Source: Nonomuraea cavernae
Lineage (GTDB): Bacteria > Actinomycetota > Actinomycetes > Streptosporangiales > Streptosporangiaceae
Assembly: GCF_014646355.1 (NCBI RefSeq)
Contig: NZ_BMNH01000012.1
Span: forward strand, 62,001 to 126,000
Direction: 5' to 3'
DNA: 64,000 bases
Each line of letters begins with the position of its first letter. Position 1 is the first letter of the stretch. Below are positions 31,309-40,111 of the stretch, one piece after another. Both the position numbers and the translations under genes were made by a program. The notes beneath the pieces are model-generated. The model was not told where the DNA came from, did not search any database, and worked only from the letters and a program-made list of their open reading frames with translations.

Positions 31309-32360
31309 CGGAGGCTCCTCTCTCCACGTCCGGGCGTCAGGGTGTAGCTGACGACGAGCGCGCCCACGAGCAGCGCTCCCTGGACGAAGGTCTGTGCGTA
31401 GTAGGGGGCGTTGAGCATCGTCATGCCGTTGATCATCACCCCGATGAACAACGCCCCCACGACGGTACCCAGCGCGTTGGGCCGGTTGGCGCCCAGCACG
31501 GCGAAGCCGATGAGCGCCGCGGCCACCGACTGGAGCAGGTACGGGTCGCCCGCTCCCACGTCTCCCCGGCCCAGCCGGGCGGACAGCATGATCCCGGCGA
31601 CCGCCGCGCACAGTCCGGACACGACGTAGGCGAGCGCCCGGTAGCGGGCGACCCGGATGCCGGCGAGCCTGGCCGCCTCGGCGTTGCCGCCGATCGCGTA
31701 GAGCGCCCGGCCCCAGCGGGTGTGGTTGAGCAGCACGTACACGGCGACGGCGAGCAGCGCGAAGATCACCACGGGCACCGGGACGGGCCCGATCCTGCCG
31801 CCGCCGAGCCAGGCGAACCCCTCGGTGTAGCGGCCGGGCGCCGGCGTGCCGTCCACGGTCATGCCCGCCGAGACCGACTGGCCGGAGGTGAGGATCAGCG
31901 CGAGCCCCTGGAAGAGGAACATCGTGCCGAGCGTGGCCACCAGGTCGGGCACCCGCGCCACCACCGTGAGCAGCGCGTTGACCCCGGCCACGAGCAGCCC
32001 CGTCACCAGGCCGGCGACGATCGCGGTGGCGCCGGTGAGGTTGAACCTGACCATGGCGAGCGCGGTCACCATCACGACCGCGCCGACGCAGGCTCCGGCG
32101 GACAGGTCGAAGCCGCCGGTGGTCATCGAGACGGTGACGCCGAGCGCGACCACGCCGACGACCGCCACCGACTGCAGCACGATGAGCGCGTTGGCGAAGG
32201 TGCCGAACGCGGGCCGGAGCACCGCGAAGATCACCAGCATCGCCACGAGCACCACGACCAGCCCGTACCGGTAGGCGAGCGAGGCCGCCTTCGCGCCCCG
32301 CGCGCCGGTCGGGCGGGCGCCGCCGTCGACGTCCGCGGTCCGCTGTCCGGCCGCCGTCAT
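31305..32360 (-). CDS. Ribose-type ABC transporter permease
   Basis: 351 residues. After a polar N-terminus come about ten transmembrane helices of the RbsC branch of BPD_transp_2. The segment TTGGFDLSAGACVGAVVMV is the family's conserved FDLSxG motif, and ALYAIGGNAEAARLAGIRV is the cytoplasmic coupling loop. A single permease with a fused ATPase is the ribose-transporter pattern. Start ATG overlaps the ATPase stop; the stop overlaps the mtnK start. Confidence 0.92.
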   Translation of the reverse strand: MTAAGQRTADVDGGARPTGARGAKAASLAYRYGLVVVLVAMLVIFAVLRPAFGTFANALIVLQSVAVVGVVALGVTVSMTTGGFDLSAGACVGAVVMVTALAMVRFNLTGATAIVAGLVTGLLVAGVNALLTVVARVPDLVATLGTMFLFQGLALILTSGQSVSAGMTVDGTPAPGRYTEGFAWLGGGRIGPVPVPVVIFALLAVAVYVLLNHTRWGRALYAIGGNAEAARLAGIRVARYRALAYVVSGLCAAVAGIMLSARLGRGDVGAGDPYLLQSVAAALIGFAVLGANRPNALGTVVGALFIGVMINGMTMLNAPYYAQTFVQGALLVGALVVSYTLTPGRGERSLR

Positions 32361-33925
32361 GCCGCTCCTCCCGTCGGCGCCTCGGCCGCCGGCATGGTCG
32401 CCGACGTCCCGGTCCCCGACATGAGGGCCGCCAGGCGCTCGGCGGTGGCCTCCGCGACGGCCAGCTCGCCGGTCGGCGTGCCGTCGTGCAGCACCAGGAC
32501 CCGGTCGGCCAGCTCGACGATCTCCTGCGGGTCGGACGAGGCGACCACCACCGCCATGCCGGCGGCCTCGCGGACCACCCGGCCGATGTCGGCGCGCGCG
32601 CCGACGTCCACGCCCCGGAACGGCTCGTCGAGCAGCAGGACGCGCGGCGCCGCCTCCAGCCAGCGGCCGACCACGACCTTCTGCTGGTTGCCGCCGGACA
32701 GGGTCTCGATGGGCGCCTCCGTCCCGGAACCGCGAACGCCGAAGCGATCGGTGACGCGGCGGGCCGCGGCGGCCTCCGAGCGGCGGTGGAGCAGGCCGCC
32801 GCGGCTGTGCGCGCGGAGCATGGGCAGCGACACGTGCGCCCGCACGGACCAGCCGGGCACGATGGCCTGGGCGGCGCGCTCCTCGGCGGCGAACGCGACA
32901 CCGGCCGCGATCGCCGCGTGCGGATCCCCGGGCCGGTACGGCGCGCCGTCGAGCCGCAGCTCGCCGGAGACGAGCGGCCGGGCGCCGCCGAGCTGTTCGA
33001 GCAGCTCGGTCTTGCCCGCTCCGACCAGCCCGGTGACGCCGAGCACCTCGCCCTCGCGAACCTCCAGGTCGAACGCCTCCCGGCCGGGGGCGATCCGGAT
33101 CCCGGTGGCGGTCAGCACGACCGCTCCCCTGTCGCCCGGCGTGGCGGCCTCGGTGGCGGTGGCGGAAGCCGTGGCCAAGGCTGTGGCGGGCGCGGCGAAC
33201 TCGCCGAGCATGGCCCCGACGATGGCCGCGCGGGTGAGCGGGGCGGTGAAGGTCCGGCTCACCCGGCCGTCGCGCAGGACGATCACGCGGTCGCACAGCG
33301 ACTCGATCTCGGCCAGGCGGTGCGACACGTACAGGACGGCGACCCCCGACGCGGCGGCCTCGCGCACCTTGACGGCCAGGGCGTCGGCCTCCCTCGTGGA
33401 GAGCGTCGAGGTGGGCTCGTCCAGGATGAGCAGGCGCGCCTGGCGTGACAGGGCGCGGGCGAGCACGATCTGCTGGCGCGCGCTGGCGGGCAGCGTCTCG
33501 ACCGGCGCGTCGAGCGGCAGCGAGAGCCGGGCCGCCTCGGCGATCGACCGGGCCCGCGTCACGATGGAGCGGCGCGTGGTGAACCAGCCGCCGCTCCGGG
33601 CGATGGAGTCGAGGGTGAGGTTCTCGGCCACCGTGGTGCCGAAGACGACGCCGTCGTCGATGTTCTGGTGCACGGTCTGCACGCCGGCCGCCTGGGCGTC
33701 GAGCGGGCTGCCCGGCGCGAAGCGGCGCCCGCCGAGCGTGAGCGTGCCCGCGCTCGGCCGGGTGGCTCCGGAGAGCACCTTGATCAGGGTGGACTTGCCC
33801 GCGCCGTTGGTGCCGATCAGCCCGGCGATCTCGCCGGGCCGCACGTCCAGCGTGACCCCGTCGAGGGCCCGGGTCGCGCCGTAGGTCTTGGACAGCCCGG
33901 ACACCGCGATCGCGGGCTCGGTCAC
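32357..33925 (-). CDS. Ribose-type ABC transporter ATPase (RbsA-like)
   Basis: 522 residues, two ABC domains. Domain 1: Walker A GTNGAGKST, degenerate signature LPASARQQIVLARAL, Walker B LLILDEPTS. Domain 2: Walker A-like GLVGAGKTE, signature LSGGNQQKVVVGRWL, Walker B LLLDEPFRGVDVG. An Ala/Thr-rich linker (ATALATASATATEAATP) joins them. The GTG start overlaps the binding-protein stop (GTGA). It powers the importer encoded with mtnK; methylthioribose is the suspected cargo by context. Confidence 0.92.
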   Translation of the reverse strand: MTEPAIAVSGLSKTYGATRALDGVTLDVRPGEIAGLIGTNGAGKSTLIKVLSGATRPSAGTLTLGGRRFAPGSPLDAQAAGVQTVHQNIDDGVVFGTTVAENLTLDSIARSGGWFTTRRSIVTRARSIAEAARLSLPLDAPVETLPASARQQIVLARALSRQARLLILDEPTSTLSTREADALAVKVREAAASGVAVLYVSHRLAEIESLCDRVIVLRDGRVSRTFTAPLTRAAIVGAMLGEFAAPATALATASATATEAATPGDRGAVVLTATGIRIAPGREAFDLEVREGEVLGVTGLVGAGKTELLEQLGGARPLVSGELRLDGAPYRPGDPHAAIAAGVAFAAEERAAQAIVPGWSVRAHVSLPMLRAHSRGGLLHRRSEAAAARRVTDRFGVRGSGTEAPIETLSGGNQQKVVVGRWLEAAPRVLLLDEPFRGVDVGARADIGRVVREAAGMAVVVASSDPQEIVELADRVLVLHDGTPTGELAVAEATAERLAALMSGTGTSATMPAAEAPTGGAA

Positions 33926-35010
33926 GACGCTGCCCAGGGGACGCGGGCCACGTCCGGCGTGTTCAGGGCGGGGATGGCCTGGGTGAGCTGCTCGATGTTG
34001 GTGATCGCGCCGTCGCGCAGTTGCCGCTGCGTGACCAGGGCCGGCGGCACCTTCAGCTCGGGGCCGACCTTCTCCCCGGCGACGAGCAGGGCGGCGGCGC
34101 GGACGGCGACTCGGCCGACGTTGGACGGGTCGGTCGTGGAGGTGGCCACCCACGGGCTGTTCGGCTCGGTCATGACGCCGATGTCGGCGGTCGAGATGTC
34201 CGCGCCGTAGACCTTGATCTTGTCCTGGAGGCCGAGTTCCTTGATCGCGAGCGTGGCGCCCTTGGCGAACTCGTCGTACGGGGCGAAGATCGCCTTCACG
34301 TCCGGGTTGGCCTGGAGGGCGGCCTTGGCCTGGTCGGCGACGGCGGACGCGGTGGAGCTGTTGACCACGCCGATCTGCGCGACCTGCTTGATGCCCGGGT
34401 TGTCCTTCTTGAACTGGGTCCAGGTCTCGTCGCGCCGGTCGAGCGGGGCGAACCCGGCCACGTACACGTAGACGACCTCGCCGCTGCCGCCGGTGTCGGC
34501 CTTGAGCGCTCCGAGCGCCTGCTCGGCGATCTGGTGGTCGTCCTGGGAGAGCACGACGGCCTTGGGGGTGCCGGGGTCGACGTCGAAGGCGACCAGCGGG
34601 ATGCCGGCGTCGGCGGCCTTCTTGACGGCGGGCTGCACCGTCTGGGCGAAGCCGTGGTCGACGATGATCGCGTCGGCCTTCTGGTTGACGGCCTGCTCCA
34701 GGTTGAGGGCCTGCTTGTCGTTGTTGCCGTCGCCGCTGGAGATCTCCAGCCGTACGTTCAGCGCCTTGGCCTCGGCTTCGGCTCCGGCCAGCCACTGCTC
34801 GAAGTAGTCGCCTGAGGAGAGCTGCCGGACCAGCGCGATCCGTACGTCGCCGGACGCGAACTCGGTGGGCACGGCGGCCGTCGGCGCCGACTGAGGGCTC
34901 GGCGGGGGCGCGGAGGTGGCGGGGGCGGCAGCGGTCGTTCCCTGGGAGCAGCCGGCGAGCGCGAGAACGCTCAGCGCGAAAGCGGCTCCGATATGTCTTG
35001 CACGGATCAC
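33922..35010 (-). CDS. Ribose-type periplasmic-binding lipoprotein
   Basis: 362 residues. ALSVLALAGCSQG is a lipoprotein signal (lipobox LAGC, Cys21) followed by an Ala/Pro/Ser tether. The sugar-binding fold (Peripla_BP_4) begins near RIALVRQLSSGDYFEQWLAG; the DADIIVDHGF-like stretch reads ADAIIVDHGFAQTVQP. It is the first gene of the operon with a ribose-type ATPase, permease and mtnK, so a methylthiopentose ligand is likely but unproven. The GTG start has no ribosome-binding site and lies 6 nt after a -10 hexamer, suggesting a leaderless transcript. Confidence 0.88.
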   Translation of the reverse strand: MIRARHIGAAFALSVLALAGCSQGTTAAAPATSAPPPSPQSAPTAAVPTEFASGDVRIALVRQLSSGDYFEQWLAGAEAEAKALNVRLEISSGDGNNDKQALNLEQAVNQKADAIIVDHGFAQTVQPAVKKAADAGIPLVAFDVDPGTPKAVVLSQDDHQIAEQALGALKADTGGSGEVVYVYVAGFAPLDRRDETWTQFKKDNPGIKQVAQIGVVNSSTASAVADQAKAALQANPDVKAIFAPYDEFAKGATLAIKELGLQDKIKVYGADISTADIGVMTEPNSPWVATSTTDPSNVGRVAVRAAALLVAGEKVGPELKVPPALVTQRQLRDGAITNIEQLTQAIPALNTPDVARVPWAAS

Positions 35011-35016
35011 ATGGGG

Positions 35017-35046
35017 ATGCTAAGCGCAGGTCACCGCAATTGTCTA
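35017..35046 (-). promoter_or_regulatory. Predicted promoter of the mtnK import operon (leaderless)
   Basis: On the - strand TAGACA, an 18-nt spacer and TAGCAT end 6 nt before the GTG of the binding protein. No Shine-Dalgarno sequence exists, so transcription and translation would begin at about the same base. Confidence 0.6.
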
Positions 35047-35061
35047 CTTTTCCTGTAGGAT

Positions 35062-35090
35062 TTGTACCACTGTCCGGTTGGTAGCACAAT
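35062..35090 (+). promoter_or_regulatory. Predicted promoter of mtnD (leaderless)
   Basis: TTGTAC, a 17-nt spacer and CACAAT end 6 nt before the mtnD ATG. AGGG lies only 1 nt before the ATG, too close to work, so a leaderless message is likely. A TCCT-GT-AGGA dyad lies midway between this and the opposing promoter. Confidence 0.5.
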
Positions 35091-35096
35091 CAGGGT

Positions 35097-35675
35097 ATGA
35101 CATACCTGACCGTGTACACGGACGCCGACGCCCCCGAGACCCTGCTGCGCACCGAGGACCCGGCGGAGGTCGCCGCCGCCCTCAAGGAGATCGACGTTCG
35201 GCTGCGCCACTGGCCGGTCGTCGACGGCCTCGCCGATGACGCCGGGCAGGACGAGATCCTCGAGGCCTACCGCGACCAGGTGGCCAAGGTCGTCGCCGAG
35301 GAGGGCTACACCTTCGTCGACGTCGCCCAGCTCCACCCCGACGACACCCCCGACTGGGCCGAGCGCGCCGCCGCGGCCCGCGCCAAGTTCCTCAACGAGC
35401 ACACCCACGACGACGACGAGGTGCGCTTCTTCGTCAGCGGCTCCGGCATCTTCTACCTGCACGTCGGCGGCAAGGTGCACGCCGTGCTGTGCGAGCCCGG
35501 CGACCTGCTCAGCGTGCCCGCGAAGACCACGCACTGGTTCGACATGGGCACCACGCCCGACTTCACCGCGATCCGGTTCTTCCACGACGACGACGGCTGG
35601 GTCGGCGACTTCACCGGCGACTCCATCGCCTCGCGCATCCCCGACTACGACACCATCGCCGCCGGCCGCTCCTGA
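35097..35675 (+). CDS. mtnD: Acireductone dioxygenase
   Basis: 192 residues, cupin fold. The metal site is HTHDDDEVRFF (His-x-His-x4-Glu) and the later TTHWFDMG histidine completes it. It oxidises acireductone to the keto-acid of methionine and formate when Fe-bound. It is divergent from the mtnK import operon and completes the salvage set with mtnK, mtnA, mtnB and mtnC. Only a final transaminase is missing, which is often supplied by housekeeping enzymes. Confidence 0.95.
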   Translation: MTYLTVYTDADAPETLLRTEDPAEVAAALKEIDVRLRHWPVVDGLADDAGQDEILEAYRDQVAKVVAEEGYTFVDVAQLHPDDTPDWAERAAAARAKFLNEHTHDDDEVRFFVSGSGIFYLHVGGKVHAVLCEPGDLLSVPAKTTHWFDMGTTPDFTAIRFFHDDDGWVGDFTGDSIASRIPDYDTIAAGRS

Positions 35676-35729
35676 TCCGGCCATCGCGCGGCCCGTGACG
35701 GGTTCCCGGCCACGGGGCGCCGAGCGAGG

Positions 35730-35759
35730 TTGATCTCGCTAACTTTTATATAATAGTAT
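35730..35759 (+). promoter_or_regulatory. AT-rich promoter/operator before the 2-hydroxyacid dehydrogenase
   Basis: TTGATC, 18 nt, then TAGTAT form a plausible promoter. ACTTTTATATAATAGT (35742-35757) is a palindrome matching at 14 of 16 positions and overlaps the -10 region. This is the most AT-rich spot in the neighbourhood and a good candidate repressor site. The dehydrogenase ATG is 42 nt downstream. Confidence 0.5.
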
Positions 35760-35801
35760 TGATGGCGTCACAGATCATCGACTTTCGGCGGGAACGGATC
35801 G

Positions 35802-36758
35802 ATGCGCGTCGGCGGGATCGAGAGGGTGCACTGCTACGGCGGGTTCGCCATCGATGCGCTGGCGGCCGCGAAGGACGCCCTCGGCGGTCGCGAGGTGGTG
35901 GCCTGCCGGACGGCGCCGGAGTTCGCCGCCGAACTCCACCGCGTCGAGGCCGTCCTCGGCTTCGACATGCCGGTGGAGGACTGGTCCGTGGCCGGGCGGC
36001 TCCGGCTCGTCCATCTCATCGGCTCGGGCGTCGACAGCCTGCTCCCGGCGAAGGGCCTGTCGCCGGACGTGCGGGTGGCCAACGCGCGGGGCCTGTCCGC
36101 GCCGGCCATGGCCGAGTTCGCGATCGCGACGCTCCTCGCCCTGGCGAAGCGGGTGCCCGACGCGCTGGCCAGCCAGCGGGCCCGCGAGTGGCGGCGGCAC
36201 CCGCCGATGCCGGTCTCGGGCACGACCCTCCTCGTGGTGGGCGCCGGACCGGTGGGGCGCGAGGTGGCCAAGCGCGGCAGGGCGCTCGGCATGCGGGTGA
36301 TCGGGGTCCGCCGGACCACGGGCCCGGTCGCGGAGTTCGACGAGACGCACGGCGCCGACCGCTTCGCGGAGCTGGCCGCGCGGGCCGACGCCATCGTCAT
36401 GGCGGTCCCCGCGACGGCGCGGACGCGGCGGCTGCTGGACGCCGCCGTCCTCGACGGATGCCGTCCCGGCTGCCTGATCGTCAACGTCTCGCGCGGCGAG
36501 GTCGTCGACGAGGACGCGCTGGCCGTCAGGCTGCGCGCGGGCTCCCTCGGCGGCGCCGCGCTCGACGTGTTCGAAAGCGAGCCGCTGCCGGTCACCAGCC
36601 CGCTGTGGGGCGCGCCCAACACCATCCTCACGCCGCACGTGTCGTGGCGCTCCCCGGACTACCCGGCGCGCCTGGCCCATCTGTTCGCCGAGAACGTCCG
36701 GCGCGTCGAGTCCGGCGAACCGGTCGTCAATCCCGTCGACCCCGCACAGGGGTACTAG
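35802..36758 (+). CDS. D-2-hydroxyacid dehydrogenase family protein
   Basis: 318 residues. The NAD-binding loop is VVGAGPVGREVAKRG. Catalytic residues are the Arg in VNVSRGEVVDED, the Glu in DVFESEPLP and the His in LTPHVSW. LIGSGVDSLLPAKG is the substrate-side loop. The family reduces 2-keto acids or oxidises D-2-hydroxy acids; the substrate is unknown. It is followed 4 bp later by the hydrolase-CoA ligase fusion gene, so the two likely act in one catabolic route. GGGA lies before the ATG. Confidence 0.88.
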   Translation: MRVGGIERVHCYGGFAIDALAAAKDALGGREVVACRTAPEFAAELHRVEAVLGFDMPVEDWSVAGRLRLVHLIGSGVDSLLPAKGLSPDVRVANARGLSAPAMAEFAIATLLALAKRVPDALASQRAREWRRHPPMPVSGTTLLVVGAGPVGREVAKRGRALGMRVIGVRRTTGPVAEFDETHGADRFAELAARADAIVMAVPATARTRRLLDAAVLDGCRPGCLIVNVSRGEVVDEDALAVRLRAGSLGGAALDVFESEPLPVTSPLWGAPNTILTPHVSWRSPDYPARLAHLFAENVRRVESGEPVVNPVDPAQGY

Positions 36759-36761
36759 GTC

Positions 36762-39233
36762 ATGCGCACTGTTCCCTCCTGGTTCCGCGAAGCGCTGGCG
36801 TGTCCGGCCGACGAGGGCGACGTGGTCGTCGCCGGGACCCGGATCCGTTACCGGGCCTGGGGCCGGAAGGGCCGGCCGGGCATCGTGTTCGTGCACGGCG
36901 GGGCCGCCCACGCGCGGTGGTGGGACCACGTCGCCCCCCAGTTCGCCGGCGAGCACCGCGTCGTGGCGCTGGATCTGTCCGGACACGGCGACAGCGACCA
37001 CGCCGAGCGCTACAGCCACGAGAGCTGGGCCGAGCAGGTTCGCCACGTCGCGGGCGACGCGGGGATCGCCGGCCGCCCGATCCTCGTCGGCCACAGCATG
37101 GGCGGTCTGGTCTCGCTGCGGGCGGCGCTCTCGTTCGGCGAGCGACTCGCCGGGGTCGTCTGCGTCGACTCCGCGGTGCGCGACGTCACGAATGAGGAGA
37201 TGTTCATCCGGCGGCAGCGGGCCCTGCGGCAGCCTCGGCTCTACCCGACCCGCGAGGCGGCGATGGCGAGGTTCCACCCCATCCCCGAGGTCGGCCGGGC
37301 TCTCCAGTACGTCGTGGACCACCTCGCCGAGACGTCCGTACGGGAGACCGAGGCGGGCTGGACCTGGAAGTTCGACCCCGGTCTCTTCGGCCAGAGCTCC
37401 CTGACCCCCGCTCAGCTGTTCCCGCCGCGGTGCGAGGTGGCGTTCATCCGCGCCGAGCACGGCCTGCCGAGCGCCGCGGCGGTCCGCCTGATGCACGAGC
37501 GGGTGGGCAGCTCGCTGCCGGTCATCGAGATCGCCGACTCGGGACACCACGTCATGCTCGACCAGCCGCTCCCGCTCGTCGCCGCGCTGCGCTCGGTGTT
37601 CGAGCGCTGGGACGCGCCTGTCGCGCTGAAGAACGACGCGTTCGCGAAGGAGGCCTCAGCGCGGGAAGGCTCAGCACGGGAGGAAGGGCGCATGTCCGGT
37701 GGGAACGGCGCGGCGGACTTCGACCTGCCGGCACGGCTGAGAGCCGTCCTGGCGGTCGATCCCACGGCCCCGGCGCTCGAACTGGACGGCCGGTGGCACA
37801 CGTGGGGCGACCTGTCCGCGACCGCCGGCGCGGTCGAGACGCACCTGCGGCGCGCCGGGGCTCCCGAGGGCGCCAAGGTGGGCGTCGTGATGCGGAACCG
37901 GCCCGGCGTGGTCGGCGCGGTGACGGGCGCGCTGATGTCGCGCCGCGGCATCGTCTCGCTCAGCCACCTGCAGCCGGCGGCCGCCCTGGCCCGGGACGTC
38001 GCGACCCTCGACCTGGTGGCCGTGGTGGCCGACGAGGAGGACTGGGCGGACGAGGGCCTGCGGGCCGCGGCCCGCGCGGCCGGCGTGCTCGGGCTGTCGG
38101 TGCGATCGGATGATCCGCGCCAGGTCGAGGTGGTCACCGAATGCTCGCTGACGCCCGCCGAGATCGGCGCGCGGGCGCAGCCGGGAGTCGCGGTGAGCAT
38201 GCTGACCAGCGGCACGACCGGCCCGCCGAAGCGCGTCCCGGTCGGCTTCCGCAACCTGGAGGCCAGCTTCGCCGGCGCGGCGCACTACGAGTCGGGGCGG
38301 CCGTGGCAGGCGCGGCTCCGCTCCGGGGTCGCGATCCTGGTGGCGCCCCTCCTGCACACCAGCGGGCTGTTCCGGCTGCTGCTCAACCTGCTCGACGGCC
38401 GCGCCGTGGCGATGCTGGAGAAGTTCACGGTCGACGGGCTCGTACGGCTGGTCAGCGCGTACGACGCGCACGTGCTGGCCCTCACCCCGGCGTCGCTGGC
38501 GATGATCCTGGACGCGGACGTCGCCCCGGAGGTGTTCACGCACGTGCGCGTCGTGGTCTGCGGGACCGCGCCGCTCAGCCCGGACATGGCCGAGCGGTTC
38601 GAGGAGAGGTACGACGTCGCGGTCCTGGTCGTGTACGGCGCGACCGAGTTCGCCGGCGGGATCGCGGGGTGGACGCTCAAGGACCGGCAGGAGTTCCGTG
38701 AGGCGAAGCGCGGCAGCGTCGGACGGGTGCACCCGGGCGTCGAGGTCCGGGTCAGGCACCAGGAGAGCGGTGAGCTCCTGCCGCCCGGCGAGGTCGGCCG
38801 GCTGGACGTCCGCTCCGCGCAGTCGGGCGCGGAGCCCGGCACCTGGCAGGAGACGACCGACCTCGCGCGCGTCGACGGCGACGGCTTCGTCTGGGTCGTC
38901 GGCCGGACCGACGACGTCATCATCCGCGGCGGGTTCAAGATCTCGACCGGGATGGTCGCCGAGGTCGTCAAGGAGCATCCGTCGGTGCGTGACGCGGCGG
39001 TCGTCGGCCTGCCGGATCGGCGGCTCGGCGAGGTGCCCGTGGCGGCGGTGGAGGTCGCCCGCGGGGCGGCGCTCGACCCCGAGTCGCTGACCGCGTGGGT
39101 TCGCGGCCGGCTGCCCGCCTACCAGGTGCCGACGGCGTTCGTCGTGGTCGACGCCCTGCCCCGGACGCCGTCGCTCAAGGTGAGCCAGGACCGCCTCAAG
39201 GCCCTGCTCGCCGCCGAACTCGGCGGCGCCTAG
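36762..39233 (+). CDS. Alpha/beta-hydrolase fused to an AMP-dependent acyl-CoA ligase
   Basis: 823 residues in one frame. Residues 1-285 form an alpha/beta hydrolase (FVHGGAAHARWWD oxyanion region, nucleophile GHSMGG, catalytic His in SGHHVMLDQ). A charged linker with repeated SARE units joins it to a complete ANL ligase (MLTSGTTGPPKRVPVG, YGATEFAG, RTDDVIIRGGFKIS, PRTPSLKVSQDRLK with the A10 lysine). Met311, at 37692, is preceded by GGAGGAAGG and could be a second translation start, so the gene may represent two ancestral ORFs merged by loss of a stop. The hydrolase might open an ester or lactone whose acid the ligase then activates. Confidence 0.85.
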   Translation: MRTVPSWFREALACPADEGDVVVAGTRIRYRAWGRKGRPGIVFVHGGAAHARWWDHVAPQFAGEHRVVALDLSGHGDSDHAERYSHESWAEQVRHVAGDAGIAGRPILVGHSMGGLVSLRAALSFGERLAGVVCVDSAVRDVTNEEMFIRRQRALRQPRLYPTREAAMARFHPIPEVGRALQYVVDHLAETSVRETEAGWTWKFDPGLFGQSSLTPAQLFPPRCEVAFIRAEHGLPSAAAVRLMHERVGSSLPVIEIADSGHHVMLDQPLPLVAALRSVFERWDAPVALKNDAFAKEASAREGSAREEGRMSGGNGAADFDLPARLRAVLAVDPTAPALELDGRWHTWGDLSATAGAVETHLRRAGAPEGAKVGVVMRNRPGVVGAVTGALMSRRGIVSLSHLQPAAALARDVATLDLVAVVADEEDWADEGLRAAARAAGVLGLSVRSDDPRQVEVVTECSLTPAEIGARAQPGVAVSMLTSGTTGPPKRVPVGFRNLEASFAGAAHYESGRPWQARLRSGVAILVAPLLHTSGLFRLLLNLLDGRAVAMLEKFTVDGLVRLVSAYDAHVLALTPASLAMILDADVAPEVFTHVRVVVCGTAPLSPDMAERFEERYDVAVLVVYGATEFAGGIAGWTLKDRQEFREAKRGSVGRVHPGVEVRVRHQESGELLPPGEVGRLDVRSAQSGAEPGTWQETTDLARVDGDGFVWVVGRTDDVIIRGGFKISTGMVAEVVKEHPSVRDAAVVGLPDRRLGEVPVAAVEVARGAALDPESLTAWVRGRLPAYQVPTAFVVVDALPRTPSLKVSQDRLKALLAAELGGA

Positions 39234-40111
39234 GTCAGGGGCAGGCAGACGGTCAGCCCGCCCGGCACGGCTCTGGCCTTGAGTCGGTCGGTGGCCTCGC
39301 GCTCGCCGCCGTCGAGTTCGTACAGCAGCGGCCTGCCGAAGCGGGCGGAGACCTTGCGGGCGCGGGTGATCCGGACCAGCGGCGAGTCCTCGGAGCGGCC
39401 GGTCGCCATGCGGCCGAGCACCCGGGCCCACTGGACCGGCCCCTGGGCGGTGGAGACGCCCACCTCCAGCCAGCCGTCGTCGGGCCGGGCGTCGTCGAAC
39501 GCCTCGACGCCGCCGGCGATCGTGCCCACGTTGCCCAGCAGCAGGCAGCTCGCCTCGCCGTCGAACCAGGGCTCCCCGTCGACCTTGATCCGCATCGGCA
39601 CCAGCGGCCCGCCCACGTGCCGGATGGCCGCCTTGACGTAACTCAGCTTGCCGAGCCGGCTCTTGGCCTGCCCGTCGGCGTCGGCGATCATCTCGGCCTC
39701 GAACCCGGCCCCGGCCATCACCGCGAAGTGCTCGCCGTTCACCACCCCGAGGTCAAGCCGCTCGCGCCGGCCCTCGAAGCCGATGCGGACCGCCTCCTCC
39801 AGGTCGGCGGGGATGCCGAGGTTGGTGGCGAACAGGTTGCCGGTGCCCGCGGGAAGGATCGCCATCGGCACGCCGGAGCCGGCCAGCACGTCGGAGCACC
39901 GCTGCACCATGCCGTCACCGCCCCAGACGAACACCAGCTCGGCGCCCTCCTTCAGCGCCCTGCGAACCTTCTTCGGCGCCTTCTTGCTCTTGGGCACCTC
40001 GTACCAGAGCAGGTCACCGACGTCCTGCTCACTGATCAGGACGCGCAGCCTGTCCAGGCCCGCGCCGAGGGTCTTCTTGCGATGCGCGACGACCGCGATG
40101 GTGGGAGACAT
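39230..40111 (-). CDS. Diacylglycerol kinase-family lipid kinase (YegS-like)
   Basis: 293 residues. The nucleotide loop is FVWGGDGMVQR (the usual GGDGT has Met), and ILPAGTGNLFATNLGIP is the conserved phosphate/lipid motif. Such enzymes phosphorylate diacylglycerol or related lipids at the membrane. It faces two PAP2 phosphatases that could reverse the reaction. Its 3' end overlaps the opposite fusion gene by 4 bp. Confidence 0.9.
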   Translation of the reverse strand: MSPTIAVVAHRKKTLGAGLDRLRVLISEQDVGDLLWYEVPKSKKAPKKVRRALKEGAELVFVWGGDGMVQRCSDVLAGSGVPMAILPAGTGNLFATNLGIPADLEEAVRIGFEGRRERLDLGVVNGEHFAVMAGAGFEAEMIADADGQAKSRLGKLSYVKAAIRHVGGPLVPMRIKVDGEPWFDGEASCLLLGNVGTIAGGVEAFDDARPDDGWLEVGVSTAQGPVQWARVLGRMATGRSEDSPLVRITRARKVSARFGRPLLYELDGGEREATDRLKARAVPGGLTVCLPLT

